Numbered from the stretch's first letter, positions 45,820 through 56,433 are shown. The stretch is DNA of 64,000 nt from Janthinobacterium sp. TB1-E2 (GCF_036885605.1 NZ_CP142523.1:62001-126000), one strand, 5' to 3'. The notes: a model not told the origin generated them from the letters alone. Numbers and translations: made by a program.

Positions 45820-46905
45820 TTACTGGCCGCTGCGCATGGCGCGGCTCATGCTGTGCACGGCTTCCACCATGGCTTCCACGGATTCCGGCGGCGTGAACTG
45901 GGAAATACCATGGCCCAGGTTGAATACGTGACCCGTGCCTGCCGATGGCGCGCCAAACGCGTTGAGCACTTTCGCCACTTCGGCGCGGATCTGCTCGGGG
46001 CTGGCGAACAGGATGGCCGGGTCGAGATTGCCCTGCAAGCCCACTTTATGGCCGACCAGCTGGCGCGCGCGCGTCAGGTTGACGGTCCAGTCCAGGCCCA
46101 CGGCATCGGCGCCGATGTCGGCGATCTGCTCGATCCACTGGCCGCCGCCCTTGGTAAACACGATGGCGGGAATCTTGACGCCATCCTTGTCGCGTTTCAG
46201 CTGTGCCACCACTTGCTGCATGTAGGCCAGCGAGAATTCCTGGTAGGCGCCGTCGGCTAGCGCACCGCCCCACGAGTCGAAAATCATCACGGCTTGCGCG
46301 CCGGCATCGATTTGCGCATTCAGGTATTGCGCCACGGAAGTGGCGTTGATGGCCAGGATGTGATGCATCAGGTCCGGGCGGTTGTACAGCATCTTCTTGA
46401 TGGTGTGGAATTCTTTCGAGCCGCCGCCTTCCACCATGTAGCACGCCAGGGTCCACGGGCTGCCGGAAAAACCGATCAGCGGCACGCGGCCATTGAGTTC
46501 CGTGCGGATTTGCGTGACGGCATTGAAAACGTAGTCGAGCGACTCCAGGTCCGGCACTTGCAGCGCCTTCACGTCCTGTTCCGTGCGCAGCGGACGCTCG
46601 AACTTCGGGCCTTCGCCATCGGCAAAGTACAGGCCCAGGCCCATGGCGTCAGGCACCGTCAGGATGTCGGAAAACAGGATCGCCGCGTCGAGCGGGAAGC
46701 GCTCGAGGGGCTGCAAGGTCACTTCGGTCGCGTAATCGGGATTCTTTGCCAGACCCAGGAAGGAGCCGGCCCGCTCGCGCGTGGCGCGGTATTCGGGCAG
46801 GTAGCGGCCCGCCTGGCGCATCAGCCAGACAGGGGTGTGCTCAGTTGGCTGGCGCAGCAGGGCGCGCAGGAAAGTATCATTCTGGAGCGGAGCAAATTGT
46901 GGCAT
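45820..46905 (-). CDS. hemE: Uroporphyrinogen decarboxylase
   Basis: A 361-residue enzyme converting uroporphyrinogen III to coproporphyrinogen III in heme synthesis. It has the hallmark [15 protein letters not shown] near the N-terminus, [12 protein letters not shown], and the conserved [17 protein letters not shown] chose ATG 46905 ([10 protein letters not shown]); the frame is open upstream. Length matches the family. Confidence 0.96.
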   Translation of the reverse strand: MPQFAPLQNDTFLRALLRQPTEHTPVWLMRQAGRYLPEYRATRERAGSFLGLAKNPDYATEVTLQPLERFPLDAAILFSDILTVPDAMGLGLYFADGEGPKFERPLRTEQDVKALQVPDLESLDYVFNAVTQIRTELNGRVPLIGFSGSPWTLACYMVEGGGSKEFHTIKKMLYNRPDLMHHILAINATSVAQYLNAQIDAGAQAVMIFDSWGGALADGAYQEFSLAYMQQVVAQLKRDKDGVKIPAIVFTKGGGQWIEQIADIGADAVGLDWTVNLTRARQLVGHKVGLQGNLDPAILFASPEQIRAEVAKVLNAFGAPSAGTGHVFNLGHGISQFTPPESVEAMVEAVHSMSRAMRSGQ

Positions 46906-47103
46906 GGCAGGCAATCGAGCTTGGAGAAGCGGTATTATCGCATCCAATCGCTGCCATTTCATTGATTCCGGTGCCGCTTTGCAGCATTTGCCACGCACAG
47001 CGATGACTTTCGTTGTGCCTGCCCTTCCATTATGATGATGCACGCCGCCGCGCGCCCTGACCCTGCCTGGCGGCCCTTGATCCCCTCACTACACGGAGCC
47101 CGC

Positions 47104-49047
47104 ATGACCTCGACCGCATCCAGCACCCCTTATGGCATTTGGCCATCGCCGATCAGCGCGGCCATCGTCGCCGCCGGCGCTTCGCCGCTGACGCAGCTGG
47201 CCCTGGGCGGTGCGGATGGGGCCGACGTGTTCTGGCTGGCCGGGCGCGCCAGCGAGGCGGGCCGCAATACCTTGCTGCGCCAGCGCGGTGCGCGTGTCGA
47301 TGAACTGACGCCGGCGCCGTCCAATGTGCGCACCCGCGTGCATGAATACGGCGGCGGCGCGTATGCCGTGGCCGGCGATACCGTGTATTTCTCGCATTTT
47401 GCCGACAATTGCCTGTACCGCGTGAGCGGCGACGGCGCGCCCGAAGCGTTCACCACGGGCGGCAACACGCGCCACGCGGACTTCGTTGTCGATGCGGCCC
47501 GTTCCCGCCTGATCGCCGTGCGCGAACAGCACCCGGCGGAAGGCCATGCGCATCCGGAAAACAGCCTGGCGGCCGTCGGCTTCGACGGGCGTGAAACGGT
47601 GCTGGCACGGGGCCACGATTTCTATGCGGCGCCGCGTTTGTCGCCGGACGGCAGCCAGCTGGCCTGGATCAGCTGGGACCACCCGCGCCTGCCGTGGCAA
47701 GGCACGGAACTGTGGCTGGCCGACGTGCAGGCGGACGGCAGCCTCGGTTCGCCGCGCCTGATCGCCGGCGGCGCGCGCGAGTCGATTTGCCAGCCGGAAT
47801 GGTCGCCGAACGGCTTGCTGCACTTCGTTTCCGACAGCAGCGGCTGGTGGAATCTGTACCGCCTGCATGGCGCCGACATCGAAGCGCTGTGCCCGATGGA
47901 AGCGGAATTTGCCACGCCGCACTGGACCTTCGGCGGCAGCATGTACGGTTTTCTTTCCGACGACGAGATCGTCTGCACATATATCCAGGCCGGCGTCAGC
48001 TACCTGGCGCAATTGAACGTGGCGGCGGCCAAGCTCGAGCCGATACCGCATCCCTACCAGGAAATCCGCGAACTGCGCGTGGGCCCCGGCTTCGTCGCGC
48101 TCTTGGGCGGCAGCCCGACCATCGCGCTGGAACTGGCGCGCATCGATTTGTCCAACCATGAGCTGGAAGTACTGGCGCAGTCGATCGCACAATTGCCCGC
48201 GCTCGAGTATTTGTCCGTGCCGCGCAGCTTGAGTTTTCCAAGCAGCAATGGCCGCACGGCTTACGCCTTCTTTTATGCGCCCACCAATGGCGACGTGCAG
48301 GCGCCGGCGGGAACGTTACCGCCCGTCATCGTCATCAGCCATGGCGGCCCCACCAGCATGGCCAGCAATACCTTGAAACTGGCGACGCAATACTGGACCA
48401 GCCGCGGCATCGGCGTGCTCGACGTCAACTATGGCGGCAGCAGCGGCTTCGGCCGCGAATACCGCGACGCGCTGCGCGGGCAATGGGGCATCGTCGACGT
48501 GGAAGACTGCATCGCCGGCGCGCGCTACCTGGCCGCCAACGGCCTGGCCGATCCGGAACGCCTGATCATCCGCGGCGGCAGCGCGGGCGGCCTGACGACC
48601 CTGTGCGCACTGACGTTCCACGACGTCTTCAAGGCCGGCGCCAGCTACTATGGCGTATCCGACCTGAAGGGCCTGGACGACGATTCGCACAAGTTCGAAT
48701 CGCGCTACACCGATTACCTGATCGCTTCGCAGCCGCAAGCCGAGGCCCTGTACCGCGAGCGCTCGCCCATCCACCACACGGATAAACTGTCGCGCCCGAT
48801 GATCTTCTTCCAGGGCCTCGACGACAAGGTCGTGCCGCCGCAGCAGTCGCAGCTGATGGTCGACGCCCTGCAGGCGCGCGGCGTGCCCGTCGCCTATGTG
48901 CCGCTCGAAGGCGAGGGGCACGGCTTCCGCAAGGCGGAAAACATCGTGCGCACGCTGGACGCGGAACTGTATTTCTACCAGCGCGTGTTCGGCCTGCCAG
49001 TGGCGGCCGGCGAACCGCCCGTCCACATCGCCAATTTGTCCGCATGA
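47104..49047 (+). CDS. S9 family prolyl-oligopeptidase-like peptidase
   Basis: A 647-residue S9C-type (acylaminoacyl-peptidase-like) serine peptidase. An N-terminal propeller (about 50-390) is followed by an alpha/beta hydrolase with IRGGSAGG (nucleophile Ser), GLDDKVVPPQQS (Asp) and EGEGHGFR (His). No signal peptide, so it is cytoplasmic. I chose ATG 47104 with GGAG 5 bp before. It overlaps the SNF2 gene start by ATGA, so the two are translationally coupled. Confidence 0.9.
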   Translation: MTSTASSTPYGIWPSPISAAIVAAGASPLTQLALGGADGADVFWLAGRASEAGRNTLLRQRGARVDELTPAPSNVRTRVHEYGGGAYAVAGDTVYFSHFADNCLYRVSGDGAPEAFTTGGNTRHADFVVDAARSRLIAVREQHPAEGHAHPENSLAAVGFDGRETVLARGHDFYAAPRLSPDGSQLAWISWDHPRLPWQGTELWLADVQADGSLGSPRLIAGGARESICQPEWSPNGLLHFVSDSSGWWNLYRLHGADIEALCPMEAEFATPHWTFGGSMYGFLSDDEIVCTYIQAGVSYLAQLNVAAAKLEPIPHPYQEIRELRVGPGFVALLGGSPTIALELARIDLSNHELEVLAQSIAQLPALEYLSVPRSLSFPSSNGRTAYAFFYAPTNGDVQAPAGTLPPVIVISHGGPTSMASNTLKLATQYWTSRGIGVLDVNYGGSSGFGREYRDALRGQWGIVDVEDCIAGARYLAANGLADPERLIIRGGSAGGLTTLCALTFHDVFKAGASYYGVSDLKGLDDDSHKFESRYTDYLIASQPQAEALYRERSPIHHTDKLSRPMIFFQGLDDKVVPPQQSQLMVDALQARGVPVAYVPLEGEGHGFRKAENIVRTLDAELYFYQRVFGLPVAAGEPPVHIANLSA

Positions 49048-52000
49048 CAGACCAGCTCTTGCTTGACGAATTTGCCGCCCTGGAGCAGCACGAGCAGATG
49101 ATCCTGGCCCTGCTGGCCATCGCGGGCGAACCGGTGGGCAAGCATGCCGTGTATGAACACTTGCAGCGCGCCAATGTCGTCGAGCCGGATGGCACGCCGT
49201 TCGCCCTGCTCACCGTCACGAACATGCTGCAGCATTTGACGCGGCACGCGCTGGCGTCCGAAGTGGTGGGACGGGGCTTTGCCTGCGAAGCGAAATTGCG
49301 CTGGCCCGCCATGCGCGCCGCCATCGAGCACCTGGTGTTTCGCGACCTGTGCCAGGCCATCGAGCTGATCAACCCCGTGCGCCGCAACTGGGATGGCTAT
49401 GTGGAATTGCGCAGCTACCGGCAAGGCGTGGCGCGTTTGCGCATCGCCCTGCTGCGCAACGACGAGGTGCGCCACGTGGCCGCCATCCTGGCCGCCTGCA
49501 TGGCGTGCTACGAAGCGCAGCAGCTGCATCCGCTGATCGAGATTTTCGGCCGCCCGTTCGAGCCGGAAATGCTGTCTTTCGTCATGCCGCAATTGCAGGA
49601 TGACATACTCGCCGTGCTGCTGGGCAACGCTCCGCGCGAGCCGGCCACGGCGCACGCCATCCGCACGTATGCGCGCGCCCACCATGCGCGCCAGGCGGCC
49701 GCCGGCGACCATATCGGCGCCGCCCTGCCGCTGGCCCTGGCCGAAGATGCCCTGCTGTGCGGCGAACTCGACGCGGCCGCCCGCTACCTGGCAGGCCAGC
49801 AGGGGCCGCAGGCGCTGTTTGTCGACAGCAGCATCGCCCTGTTGCGCGGCGAACATGCGCACGCCGTGGCCGGCTTTGAAACGGCCTTGAAAGGGCTGCG
49901 CAAGGAGGCGGGCAAGCGCAAGCTGTGCTTCACGGGCATCGGCGGCCACCTGTATGTGTTGGCCCTGCTGCGCGGCAACGATGCCAAGCTGCTGAAAAAC
50001 GCGGAAAACTATCTCGATATCGCGCTGCACGCGCAGCCGAACCACGACAGCATCGTCTACCAGCAACTGAACACCTTGCGCCTGGTGCGCGCCGGCGTGC
50101 AGCAGGCGGAAAGCATTTCCACGCGCAGTTGGGAAACGGGACTGCAGCCGCAGCTGTTCCAGGCCTTGCTGTACTACTGGCTGGCGCTACCACAACTGGC
50201 CGAACGCAAGGACCAGCTGCGAGCCCTGGTGCAGCAAGCGGACGCCGCCGGCTACGATTTGATCGCCGCGCAGGCGGCCGGCTTGCTGGGCTTGATGGGC
50301 GAGCCGCAGCAGGAGCGCTATGCCACGGCCAAGCGGGCGCAACATGGATTGACGGACATGGCGCCGTGGTTCGAACGCCAGGAAGCGTGGCAGCGCCAGC
50401 TGAGCGCGCTCATCAACCTGCAGCAGAACGCGCCCGCCGAAGCGCTGGGCGGCGTGTCGCGGCTCGTATGGCTGGTGGCGTTCGATCCGCGCTTTGGTCT
50501 CACGGCAGTGGAAGTGCGCGAGCAGAAACGCGACGCGCGCGGCGGCTGGAGCAAGGGCCGCGCCATGGGCCTGAAACGCCTGGCCGAGGAAGCGGGCGAC
50601 ATCGATTTCCTCACGCCGCAAGACGCGCGCGCGGCCGGCAGCATCGCGCCGTTCAAACAATACTATTCATCGGCGCCGCGCTATGAAGTCGAGCTCGACA
50701 AGGCCGCCGTCCTGCTCGTCGGCCACCCGCTCGTCTTCTGGCTCGACAACCCCGACACGCGCGTGGAACTGATCGCCGGCGCGCCCGAACTGCTGATCAA
50801 GTCGCACGAGGGGCAACTGTGGCTGGGCATGCAGCCGCCGCTGCCCGACAGCGGCAGCAATGTCGTGGTACAGCGCGAGACGCCGACGCGCTTGCGCGTC
50901 GTGCACATCCTCGACGAGCACCGGCGCATCGGCGCCATCGTGGGCCTGGGCCTGTCCGTGCCCCTGCATGCGGAAAAACAGGTGATGCAGGCCATCGGCG
51001 CCATCTCGTCCATGGTCACCGTACAATCGGACATCGGCGGCGGCGCCGGCGACGCGGAAGCGATCACGGCCGACCACCGCCTGCATGTGCATTTGCTGCC
51101 CTACCAGCAGGGCCTGAAAATGCAGATTTTAGTCCGCCCACTGCTCGACAACGGCGCCTACTATGCGCCCGGCAGCGGCGCCGAAAGCGTGTTTGCCGAT
51201 GTGGCAGGCCGGGCCGTGCAAGCGCGGCGCGACCTGAACGCGGAACGCGAAGCGCAGCGCCAGCTGATCGGGAAATGCCTGGTGCTGGAAGAGGCGGAAG
51301 AAGAGCATGGCGAATGGCTGCTGGGCCAGCCTGCCTTGGGCCTGCAATTGCTGGTCGAGCTGCAAGCGCTCGACCCGAATGGCATGGTATTGGCCTGGCC
51401 CGAGGGCGAAACCATGCGCGTGTCGAAACGCATCGACAGCGGCCAGATGCGCCTGAATATCAAGAGTGAAAAAGACTGGTTTGCCGCCAGCGGCGAAGTG
51501 CAGATCGATGAAGACAAGGTGATGGATTTGCGCGCCCTGCTCGACTTGATGCAGAACAATAAAAGCCGCTTCGTGGCCTTGGGCGACAACCAGTTCCTGG
51601 CCCTCAGCGACGAGCTGCACCGGCGACTGTCGGAACTGGCCGCGTATGGCGAGGCGCATGCCGACGGCGTGCACATCCACCCGCTGGCCGCCTTCGCGCT
51701 GGAAGAGCTGGCCAACGATGCGGGCGGCGTGAACGCCGACAAATTGTGGCGCGAACACTTGCTGCGCCTGCGCGCCCTTGACGACTATCAACCGCAACTG
51801 CCCAGCACACTGCAGGCGGACTTGCGCGACTACCAGCTGGCCGGTTACGAATGGCTGGCGCGCCTGGCGCACTGGGGCGTGGGCGCCTGCCTGGCCGACG
51901 ACATGGGCCTCGGCAAGACGTTACAGGCGCTGGCCCTGATCCTGGCGCGCGCGCCGAACGGCCCCACCCTCGTCGTCGCCCCCACGTCCGTCTGCATGAA

Positions 52001-53213
52001 CTGGATCAGCGAAGCGCAGCGCTTCGCGCCCACCTTGAACATCAAACTGTTCGGCAGCGGCGACCGCGCCGACATGCTCGATACATTGCAGCCGTTCGAC
52101 GTGGTGGTGGCCAGCTATGGCTTGCTGCAGCAGGAAGCGGCCATGTTTGCCGGCGTGCACTGGCATACGATCGTGCTCGACGAAGCGCAGGCGATCAAGA
52201 ATGGCGCGACCAAGCGCTCGCAAGCAGTGATGGCCCTGCAAGGCGACTTCCGCATGGTGGCCAGCGGCACGCCGCTGGAAAACCACCTGGGCGAATTGTG
52301 GAACCTGTTCCGCTTCATCAACCCCGGCTTGCTGGGCACCCTCGACCAGTTCAACCTGCGCTTCGCGGGGCCCATCGAGAAGGATCAGGACAAGCGGGCG
52401 GCGGCCGGCGCGCGCCTGCGCTTGCGCCGCCTGATCGCGCCGTTCATCCTGCGCCGGACAAAAACGCAAGTGCTGTCGGAATTGCCGTCGCGCACGGAAA
52501 TCGTGCTGGAAGTGGAATTGTCGCCGCAGGAAACGGCGCTGTACGAATCGTTGCGCCGCGAAGCGCTGGAAAAGCTGGCCATGGTGGAAGGGCCGGCGTC
52601 CAAGAAAGCCATCCAGATCCTGGCCGAGATCATGAAGCTGCGCCGCGCCTGCTGCAATCCGCAGCTGGTGGCGCCCGAACTGGGCCTGGCCAGCAGCAAG
52701 CTGGCGGCGTTCGCCCAACTGCTGTCGGGCTTGCTGGAAAACCGCCACAAGGTGCTCGTCTTCAGCCAGTTCGTCGACCATTTGACCCTGATCCGCCAGC
52801 ATCTGGAACAGCATGGCGTGCGCTACCAGTATCTCGACGGCAGTACGCCGATGCAGGAGCGCAAGCGCCGCGTCGACGCCTTCCAGGCGGGCGACGGCGA
52901 TGTTTTCCTCATCAGTCTGAAGGCGGGCGGCATGGGCATCAATTTGACGGCGGCCGATTACGTGATCCACATGGATCCGTGGTGGAATCCGGCCGTGGAA
53001 GACCAGGCCTCGGACCGCGCTCACCGCATGGGGCAATTGCGCCCCGTCACCATCTACCGCCTGGTGGCGAAACATACGATCGAGGAAGGCATCGTCGAAT
53101 TGCACCAGCACAAGCGCGACCTGGCCGACAGTCTGTTGGAAGGCAGCGATGCGGCCGCGCGCATGTCGGCCAATGACATGCTGGGCATGCTGCAGGAAGG
53201 GTTGAAGCGATGA
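49044..53213 (+). CDS. SNF2-family helicase with very long N-terminal region
   Basis: A 1389-residue protein. The last 470 residues are a complete SNF2 ATPase: Walker A DDMGLGKT, DEAQ box (VLDEAQAIKN), SGTPLENHLGELW, the LKAGGMGINLTAADYV motif, and DPWWNPAVEDQASDRAHRMGQ. The N-terminal 920 residues contain long helical, TPR-like repeats (about 120-500) and a SWIM-free linker; I do not recognise a domain there. Likely a DNA translocase acting on bound proteins or RNA polymerase. It overlaps an S9 peptidase gene (ATGA) and precedes a small membrane protein gene. Confidence 0.88.
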   Translation: MTDQLLLDEFAALEQHEQMILALLAIAGEPVGKHAVYEHLQRANVVEPDGTPFALLTVTNMLQHLTRHALASEVVGRGFACEAKLRWPAMRAAIEHLVFRDLCQAIELINPVRRNWDGYVELRSYRQGVARLRIALLRNDEVRHVAAILAACMACYEAQQLHPLIEIFGRPFEPEMLSFVMPQLQDDILAVLLGNAPREPATAHAIRTYARAHHARQAAAGDHIGAALPLALAEDALLCGELDAAARYLAGQQGPQALFVDSSIALLRGEHAHAVAGFETALKGLRKEAGKRKLCFTGIGGHLYVLALLRGNDAKLLKNAENYLDIALHAQPNHDSIVYQQLNTLRLVRAGVQQAESISTRSWETGLQPQLFQALLYYWLALPQLAERKDQLRALVQQADAAGYDLIAAQAAGLLGLMGEPQQERYATAKRAQHGLTDMAPWFERQEAWQRQLSALINLQQNAPAEALGGVSRLVWLVAFDPRFGLTAVEVREQKRDARGGWSKGRAMGLKRLAEEAGDIDFLTPQDARAAGSIAPFKQYYSSAPRYEVELDKAAVLLVGHPLVFWLDNPDTRVELIAGAPELLIKSHEGQLWLGMQPPLPDSGSNVVVQRETPTRLRVVHILDEHRRIGAIVGLGLSVPLHAEKQVMQAIGAISSMVTVQSDIGGGAGDAEAITADHRLHVHLLPYQQGLKMQILVRPLLDNGAYYAPGSGAESVFADVAGRAVQARRDLNAEREAQRQLIGKCLVLEEAEEEHGEWLLGQPALGLQLLVELQALDPNGMVLAWPEGETMRVSKRIDSGQMRLNIKSEKDWFAASGEVQIDEDKVMDLRALLDLMQNNKSRFVALGDNQFLALSDELHRRLSELAAYGEAHADGVHIHPLAAFALEELANDAGGVNADKLWREHLLRLRALDDYQPQLPSTLQADLRDYQLAGYEWLARLAHWGVGACLADDMGLGKTLQALALILARAPNGPTLVVAPTSVCMNWISEAQRFAPTLNIKLFGSGDRADMLDTLQPFDVVVASYGLLQQEAAMFAGVHWHTIVLDEAQAIKNGATKRSQAVMALQGDFRMVASGTPLENHLGELWNLFRFINPGLLGTLDQFNLRFAGPIEKDQDKRAAAGARLRLRRLIAPFILRRTKTQVLSELPSRTEIVLEVELSPQETALYESLRREALEKLAMVEGPASKKAIQILAEIMKLRRACCNPQLVAPELGLASSKLAAFAQLLSGLLENRHKVLVFSQFVDHLTLIRQHLEQHGVRYQYLDGSTPMQERKRRVDAFQAGDGDVFLISLKAGGMGINLTAADYVIHMDPWWNPAVEDQASDRAHRMGQLRPVTIYRLVAKHTIEEGIVELHQHKRDLADSLLEGSDAAARMSANDMLGMLQEGLKR

Positions 53214-53282
53214 GCTTGAAAAAATGAACGGCGCCGCCGCGTTCCATGCGATGATCCATTTTTCCTGTTGCTCTCCCACGCC

Positions 53283-53771
53283 ATGACCGACTATATCGCC
53301 ACCAGCGCCGGCCAGCGCGCCACCTTTTTGTGCGGCAAATCCTGGACCGCCTACGTCAGCACCTTCCTCATTGCCGTGCTGCTGTTTTTTGCCGCCCTGC
53401 CGCTGGCCTTCAAGTACAACACGCGCGCCGCCTTCATCGTGCTGGTCGGTTCGGCCCTGATCGTCGGCTACCGCCTGCTGACGATACGCAGCTATCAGCT
53501 GTACTACGATGAGGAGGGCGTGTGGCTGGCGTCCGGTATCTTGCCGTGGAAAAAGAAACTGACGGGCGTCAAATGGCGCGACATGGATGAAGCCGTCTAT
53601 GAAACGAACTTCTGGAGCTGGCTGTTCCAGTCCTACACGGTGCGCGTCAGCCAGCGCTACACGCAGGAAACAGAAATCCACGCCACCGGCATGGCGCGCG
53701 GCAAGGATGCTGTGGCGGCCATCAATGCGCGCCACCAGGAGCTGCTGCACGGCAGCGCCATCGTCGTCTAG
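53283..53771 (+). CDS. Small membrane protein with PH-like domain
   Basis: A 162-residue protein with two hydrophobic segments (about 25-45 and 50-67), then a C-terminal domain resembling bacterial PH-like (bPH2) modules (YYDEEGVWLASGILPWKKK and WRDMDEAV). Function unknown. It lies about 70 bp after the SNF2 gene and may share its transcript. I chose ATG 53283 over an in-frame TTG at 53268. Confidence 0.75.
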   Translation: MTDYIATSAGQRATFLCGKSWTAYVSTFLIAVLLFFAALPLAFKYNTRAAFIVLVGSALIVGYRLLTIRSYQLYYDEEGVWLASGILPWKKKLTGVKWRDMDEAVYETNFWSWLFQSYTVRVSQRYTQETEIHATGMARGKDAVAAINARHQELLHGSAIVV

Positions 53772-53909
53772 CGCCGCAGGGGCAATTAGTGCTAATCTTT
53801 GGGCCGCCCAGACAAGCAAGGCCAACCTTTCAATAGTTGTTTGTTACTTATATTATCAGTTTATTATTTTCTGATGAGGGCAAACGACAAAATATTCAAG
53901 AGATAAACT

Positions 53910-55769
53910 ATGCTGATAAAAAATAAAGTTGCGCTCGCCGCATTGATGATGGCTTTTACCCTGACACCGGCCAGCGCCGCGAAAAAGCCGCAGAAAAACG
54001 GCAAGGCCAGCACCAGCAGCAAGAAGAAAACCGTCGCCAAGAAAGCAGCCGTCGTCACGGCGGCAACGGCAGCCACGGTCGCGGCCGTCGCCAGCGAGAA
54101 CAGCAGCGACCGCTCCATGAATAACCTGAGCGGCCAGTTCCTCACGGCCCTGTGGCGCCTGGACCCGGAAAGCGCGATTTCCGTCGGCAAGTACGATGGC
54201 GCCGCCAACCTGAGCATTCCCGACGCGGCCAGCCGCCAGAAGCAACTGGCCTTCATCGAAGAATGGCTGGGCAAGTTCGGCAAGCTCAATGCCGGCAAAA
54301 TGTCGGACAAGCAACGTACCGACCTGGCCTTGCTGACGAATAAACTGCAATCGGACCGCTGGTATCTGACCACCTTCCGCGAATTCGAATGGAATCCCGC
54401 CCAGTACAACGTGGCCGGTTCCATCGACTTCATCCTGAACACGGAATATGCGGCCCAGCCGCAGCGCCTGCGCACCTTGCTCAAGCGCATAGCCACCGTG
54501 CCGCAATACTATGCGGCCGCGCGCGCCAGCATCGTCAACCCCACGCGCGAACACACGCAGCTGGCCATCGCACAGAGCGCAGGCGTGCTCAGCGTGCTTG
54601 ACGACTTGAACAAGACGGCACAGGGTTCCATCCTGACGCCGGCGGAAAAACAGCTATACAACGCGCGCATCGCTGCGGCCCGCACGGCCGTGCAAGGCTA
54701 TGCGGCCTGGCTGACGGAACAGGATGCGGCGCTGGCGCAGAACGGCAACGCGCGCTCCTTCCGCATCGGCAAGGATTTGTACGAACAGAAATTCGCCTAC
54801 GATATCCAGGCCAGCGTGAGCGCCGAGCAGATGTACCAGAAAGCCCTGGCCGCGCGCGAAAAGCTGCTCGAGCACATGGATAGCCTGTCCGACGAGCTGT
54901 GGGTAAAAACCATGGGCGCCACGGCCAAGCCGGCGGACCGCACGGCAAAGATCGGCATGGTGATCGACAAGCTCTCCAGCAACCACGTGGCGGCCGCCGA
55001 CTTCGTGCCGGAAATCCGCCGCCAGATCCCCGAGCTGCAGGAATGGGTCACCAGCCACAACCTGCTGACGATGGACCCGAAAAAACCCCTGGTCGTGCGT
55101 GAAACGCCCGCTTACCAGCGCGGCGTGGCTGGCGCCAGCATCGAGGCGCCCGGCCCGTACCGCCCGCAAGACCGCACCTATTACAACGTGACGCCGCTCG
55201 ATGGCGAAACGCCGGAACAGGCGGAAAGCAGCTTGCGCGAATACAACCACTGGATCTTGCAGATCCTGAATATCCACGAAGCCATCCCCGGCCACTACAC
55301 GCAGCTCGTGTATGCCAACAAATCGCCGTCCCTGGTCAAGTCGATCTTCGGCAACGGCGCCATGATCGAAGGCTGGGCCGTGTATGGCGAGCGCATGATG
55401 CTCGAATCAGGCTATGGCAACAACGCGCCGGAAATGTGGCTGATGTATTCGAAGTGGAACTTGCGCAGCGTCACCAACACCATCCTCGATTACAGCGTGC
55501 ACGTGCTGGGCATGACGGAAGCGCAAGCGCTCGACCTGCTGACGCGCCAGGCCTTCCAGACCCAGCGTGAAGCCAAGGAAAAATGGCGCCGTGTGCAGCT
55601 GAGCTCGGTGCAACTGACCAGCTATTTCAGCGGCTACAGCGAAATCATGGACTTGCGCGAACAGCGCAAGCAAGCGCTGGGCAGCAAATTCGTGCTGAAG
55701 GATTTCCACGAGCAATTCCTCAGCTACGGCAGCGCGCCCGTGAAAGTCATCAAGGAACTGATGAATTAA
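53910..55769 (+). CDS. DUF885 family putative metallopeptidase
   Basis: A 619-residue exported protein. A signal peptide ends near TPASA (residue 22). A basic, lysine/alanine-rich linker follows (about 25-55). The DUF885 body has the HEAIPGHYTQL motif (HExxxH-like zinc site) near residue 455 and GAMIEGWAVYGE. Related proteins act as carboxypeptidases; the substrate is unknown. The AT-rich upstream region (53790-53905) likely carries the promoter, and a terminator follows. Confidence 0.88.
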   Translation: MLIKNKVALAALMMAFTLTPASAAKKPQKNGKASTSSKKKTVAKKAAVVTAATAATVAAVASENSSDRSMNNLSGQFLTALWRLDPESAISVGKYDGAANLSIPDAASRQKQLAFIEEWLGKFGKLNAGKMSDKQRTDLALLTNKLQSDRWYLTTFREFEWNPAQYNVAGSIDFILNTEYAAQPQRLRTLLKRIATVPQYYAAARASIVNPTREHTQLAIAQSAGVLSVLDDLNKTAQGSILTPAEKQLYNARIAAARTAVQGYAAWLTEQDAALAQNGNARSFRIGKDLYEQKFAYDIQASVSAEQMYQKALAAREKLLEHMDSLSDELWVKTMGATAKPADRTAKIGMVIDKLSSNHVAAADFVPEIRRQIPELQEWVTSHNLLTMDPKKPLVVRETPAYQRGVAGASIEAPGPYRPQDRTYYNVTPLDGETPEQAESSLREYNHWILQILNIHEAIPGHYTQLVYANKSPSLVKSIFGNGAMIEGWAVYGERMMLESGYGNNAPEMWLMYSKWNLRSVTNTILDYSVHVLGMTEAQALDLLTRQAFQTQREAKEKWRRVQLSSVQLTSYFSGYSEIMDLREQRKQALGSKFVLKDFHEQFLSYGSAPVKVIKELMN

Positions 55770-55791
55770 CTCGTACGCCTCCTCTCCTTGC

Positions 55792-55815
55792 AAAGGGCGC
55801 CGCGGCGCCCTTTTT
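55792..55815 (+). terminator. Terminator of the DUF885 gene
   Basis: A perfect 22-bp palindrome (AAAGGGCGCCG and its complement, 55792-55813) ends in a T-run. Confidence 0.82.
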
Positions 55816-55940
55816 GCATGCGTTTGCGCCACCGCAAACCGCCGGCGTGCCTGTCCATTACGCTGACGGGAAGGCAGGCGCCACCGCACTCCTCACTGGC
55901 AATTGCCGATTTTCCTGCTAGGCTGGATACAGGAGCGTCC

Positions 55941-56408
55941 ATGCATATGCCCATCCAGTTCGACACCTTCGATTACGCCAAACGCCTTGCCTCGGCCGGC
56001 GTGCCCACGCAGCAGGCGGAAGCCCATGCGACGGCGCTGGGCGACGTACTGGGTTCGGCCGTCGTCGTGCATGGCGAACTGGCGGCGCTGGAGCGCAATC
56101 TGCTGGGGGAAATCAAGCTGGTGTCGCACAACGTCGATGCCAAGGTGGGCGCCCTGGAGTTGAAGATCGATGCACTGGAGCTCAGACTCGATACCCGGAT
56201 CGATGCACTGGACCTGAAACTCGATACGAGGATCGATGCGCTGGAGCACAAATTCGATACTAAATTCGACGCCTTGGAACACAAATTCGACGCCCGCCTG
56301 GAACGCCTGGACTTGCGCCATGGCGCGGACATGAAACACGTGTACTGGATGATGAGCACCCTGATCCTGCTCAATCTGGGCATCCTCAGCAAACTGATGC
56401 TGCAGTAA
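55941..56408 (+). CDS. DUF1640-like coiled-coil membrane protein
   Basis: A 155-residue protein. The N-terminal part (FDTFDYAKRLASAGVPTQQAEAHATAL) resembles the start of DUF1640/CCDC90-type proteins. Residues 83-126 are four 11-residue repeats of the LDTRIDALDLK type, a hendecad coiled coil. A C-terminal transmembrane helix (about 135-152) anchors it. AGGAG lies 5 bp before ATG 55941. Function unknown. Confidence 0.78.
   Translation: MHMPIQFDTFDYAKRLASAGVPTQQAEAHATALGDVLGSAVVVHGELAALERNLLGEIKLVSHNVDAKVGALELKIDALELRLDTRIDALDLKLDTRIDALEHKFDTKFDALEHKFDARLERLDLRHGADMKHVYWMMSTLILLNLGILSKLMLQ
56187..56318 (+). repeat. Four tandem 33-bp repeats in the coiled-coil gene
   Basis: Units at 56187, 56220, 56253 and 56286 each encode 11 residues (L/F-D-x-R/K-...). 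The first two are most alike and the fourth has diverged most. Confidence 0.8.
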
Positions 56409-56433
56409 GCACCTGCTAACTGATCTGGCAATA

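Noticed and set aside
45334..46260. Short frames of 75 and 211 codons in and beside the DnaA-box region (45334-45561 minus, 45625-46260 plus)
   Set aside because: No ribosome site, no family resemblance; the second overlaps hemE on the opposite strand.
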